Shown here piece by piece: positions 62,426-64,000 of a DNA stretch of 64,000 nt. Source of the stretch: an uncultured Bacteroidales bacterium (GTDB taxonomy: Bacteria; Bacteroidota; Bacteroidia; Bacteroidales; UBA932); assembly GCA_944323805.1 (NCBI GenBank), contig CALUTW010000009.1, forward strand, positions 1 to 64,000, given 5' to 3'. The notes under the pieces were generated by a model. It saw only the letters and a list, made by a program, of their open reading frames with translations. It had not been told where the DNA came from and searched no databases. The stretch's first letter is position 1. Every line of letters starts with the position of its first letter. Position numbers and translations under genes: made by a program.

Positions 62426-62505
62426 AATAATGTAAATTAAAACAGATTAGTGGTTTGACTTTATTTTCCGTGCCTGGCGCGGGCCATGCCCGGCCAAAAT
62501 GCGCG

Positions 62506-62537
62506 CAAATTTAGGGATAAATTACCTCAAAAGCAAA
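62506..62537 (-). promoter_or_regulatory. Promoter for rpsA
   Basis: On the minus strand: TTTG at 62537-62534, 20 bp, TAAATTTG at 62513-62506. This gives a leader of about 75 nt before the ATG at 62425. Confidence 0.8.
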
Positions 62538-62568
62538 CTTATCCCGGAAAAACTTGAAAGAAAACAAA

Positions 62569-62973
62569 TTAACGCAGTTTCCGGAAGACAGTCCTGACAA
62601 GCAGGAAATTGACCGGAATAGCTATGCAATACACAGGGATAGGGGCATAGGAAGCCCCCACGCCGATCTTCAGGAAAAGATTCAGAAGGACTATGTGCAG
62701 ACAATAGTTGACGGCATGGCTCAGGACAAAGCCCACGCCCCTTAACGCCGACACATCAGTCCTGAACGTAACCTTTGCAGTGAGGACAAAGTTGCATGCG
62801 AGACTCACGGCATAACCTATTGTATAGGCGACATTTACCCCGATGAACAGCTTCAGGAGCAGATACAGCCCGTAATGGATGCCGGTGGCGACAACCCCGA
62901 CAATCGCGAACCTGATGAATTCCTTGCGGAGCAGGTCAGTCACAAGCGATTTCAGCCGTCCCATCTCCAGCAA
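62569..62973 (-). CDS. GtrA-like family membrane protein
   Basis: 134 residues with four membrane segments: FIRFAIVGVVATGIHYGLYLLL, VAYTIGYAVSLACNFVLTAKV, FVLSHAVNYCLHIVLLNLFL and PVYCIAIPVNFLLVRTVF. The layout matches GtrA, proposed to flip undecaprenyl-linked glucose for O-antigen modification. ATG 62964 is a possible second start. It overlaps the upstream membrane gene by 38 bp, so the two are coupled; a joint role in adding sugars to a lipid-linked glycan is plausible. Confidence 0.9.
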   Translation of the reverse strand: MLEMGRLKSLVTDLLRKEFIRFAIVGVVATGIHYGLYLLLKLFIGVNVAYTIGYAVSLACNFVLTAKVTFRTDVSALRGVGFVLSHAVNYCLHIVLLNLFLKIGVGASYAPIPVYCIAIPVNFLLVRTVFRKLR

Positions 62974-64000
62974 TCCTGTACAGCCTTATCTCGAACGGAA
63001 GGGAGTCCCCCGTAGATGCGACAAGGTCATAATTATTCTCTATGAAGTCTGCTCCGTCCACATGGAACGAGTCAGGAGACATCAGGACCCATTCGGGGCT
63101 GTTGTTCTCTATCCTCTCCACGTCCGGGAAATTACCGACATGGAACGGGACGAAAATCCTGTTGCCCGGGGTCATTCCAAGATGATAATATATTGCGGCA
63201 AGCGATATTTCATCAAGCTGTCCGGTCTTCCAGAGGTTGAAATTCCAGACGGAATTCCTGTCCTCCTCAGGCACCATGGAGAAAAGCCTGCCGGCCTGGG
63301 CATACGTCTCCTTTATCAGGTCACGTGAAACGATATTCCCGACAAGCGTCTTCTGCTGCTGGAACGAGCCTAAGGCAAAAAGCACGCTGACCGCCACCAA
63401 TGTCTTCTTCATATTGCCGTTCAGGCACATTGCAAAGAAGACAGCCACATACGGCACTATGGGAATAAGATAATGGTAATAGTCCCTCTTACCTATCAGC
63501 AGAAGCGTGAACAGCAGATAAGGGACCAGTATGAAATTCAGCGGCGACAGACGCACATCCCTGAAGCAGAACCATATCAGGGATCCGGCGATTATCAGCG
63601 GTATGATTACCATCCCCCATCCGAAATTGCCGAATGTCACGGCCGAGGAGTATCTGATATTGTAGAATATCGTGCCTTCGAGCATGTCGCCGAGTATGCC
63701 ACGGGCTTCAAAGAAAGCCATTACGGGAGCTGCAACCAGGATGCATCCGGCAAGAAATGCAAGCACATTTAAGAACGCGTTACGGTACAGCTTCCTGACA
63801 ATCAATGCAAGAAAGACGCCGGTCATTATTGCGCCGATACTGGCTACGGCATCATTCGGCCTGAGGAAGAACAGGAAAGAAAATGAAATCCCGTATACCA
63901 GGCTACGCCAGGCCGGGTGTACGGACTGTCTGTCCCCGCCCGTGAACCAGGAAAATGCAAGATACAGCGACAATGATATGAGCGGCAGCATCCATTCCTC
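62936..64000 (-). CDS. Polytopic membrane protein, probably a GT-C-type glycosyltransferase, 5' end outside the window
   Basis: At least 354 residues, open to the window edge (the frame continues past the Met at 63991 as EEW). Many hydrophobic segments are visible (PLISLSLYLAFSWF, SFSFLFFLRPNDAV, FLAGCILVAAPVMAFF, GMVIIPLIIAGSLIWFCF, PYLLFTLLLIG, PIVPYVAVFFAMCL), then a soluble C-terminal domain of about 150 residues. The pattern resembles GT-C glycosyltransferases that use polyprenyl-phosphate sugars. No catalytic motif can be shown because the N-terminal loop lies outside. Its link to the GtrA gene supports a lipid-linked sugar role. Confidence 0.65.
   Translation of the reverse strand, partial: EEWMLPLISLSLYLAFSWFTGGDRQSVHPAWRSLVYGISFSFLFFLRPNDAVASIGAIMTGVFLALIVRKLYRNAFLNVLAFLAGCILVAAPVMAFFEARGILGDMLEGTIFYNIRYSSAVTFGNFGWGMVIIPLIIAGSLIWFCFRDVRLSPLNFILVPYLLFTLLLIGKRDYYHYLIPIVPYVAVFFAMCLNGNMKKTLVAVSVLFALGSFQQQKTLVGNIVSRDLIKETYAQAGRLFSMVPEEDRNSVWNFNLWKTGQLDEISLAAIYYHLGMTPGNRIFVPFHVGNFPDVERIENNSPEWVLMSPDSFHVDGADFIENNYDLVASTGDSLPFEIRLYRIAGDGTAEIACD

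Overview
The window is chromosomal DNA from a member of the order Bacteroidales (phylum Bacteroidota). Evidence: textbook Bacteroidota promoters (TTTG, 19-21 bp, TAnnTTTG) ahead of rpmH, pckA, rpsA, recQ and others; few strong Shine-Dalgarno sites; and Bacteroidota-type families (C-GCAxxG-C-C protein, golvesin-domain amidase, PepSY-like protein, 1500-residue TamB, stand-alone HsdR_N protein). Base composition is moderately GC-rich, with heavy ATA and AGG codon use in ordinary genes and clear avoidance of both in pckA and rpsA. Family or genus cannot be fixed from the sequence alone. No plasmid, prophage, CRISPR array or complete insertion sequence is visible.

Layout. 1-7.1 kb: htpG (3' end cut by the window edge), an NtrC-like regulator with its NtrY-like kinase, and a converging OmpR-type regulator/kinase pair with a secreted PepSY-like protein. 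7.2-14.9 kb: information processing: polA, an ECF sigma factor, rsmG, rpmH, tadA, a DedA-like membrane protein, tRNA-Gln(TTG) and priA. 14.9-16.3 kb: an accessory scar, consisting of a 5'-truncated DUF4143-type ATPase joined to an 80-bp tandem repeat that carries a complete promoter in each copy. 16.3-19.7 kb: an operon driven by that repeat: HsdR_N-only protein, CCA-adding enzyme, Xer recombinase and ribosome hibernation factor. 19.7-32.6 kb: FAD oxidoreductase, tsaD, TamB-like giant, RsmI-like methylase, folB, mtaB-like methylthiotransferase, a metallo-beta-lactamase-fold hydrolase and recQ. 32.8-43.4 kb: pckA, a secreted carboxypeptidase-regulatory-domain protein, an M16 lipoprotein protease, two small hydrolases, a TPR protein and an M28-family protein lacking most metal ligands. 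43.4-52.4 kb: a surface-glycan and envelope island with a GT2, three tandem GT14 paralogues sharing recombined identical blocks, an RgpF-like and a capsule-type glycosyltransferase, an LpxL-like acyltransferase, an MsbA-like exporter and a VanZ protein. 52.4-64 kb: a large amidase split by a golvesin-like domain, CyuA/UPF0597, a C-GCAxxG-C-C protein, mltG, a LysM glucosaminidase, ribonuclease Z, rpsA, a GtrA protein and a membrane GT-C-like protein running off the end.

The themes are translation and tRNA maturation (tRNA-Gln, cca, tadA, tsaD, mtaB, rsmG, RsmI-like, rnz, rpsA, rpmH, hpf) and envelope building (TamB, LpxL, MsbA, glycosyltransferases, MltG, amidase, glucosaminidase). The most unusual points are the promoter-bearing tandem repeat at the truncated ATPase, the patchwork GT14 trio, the loss of proofreading residues in PolA, the M28-family protein without its ligands, and the apparent lack of a usable start codon in the TamB homologue.
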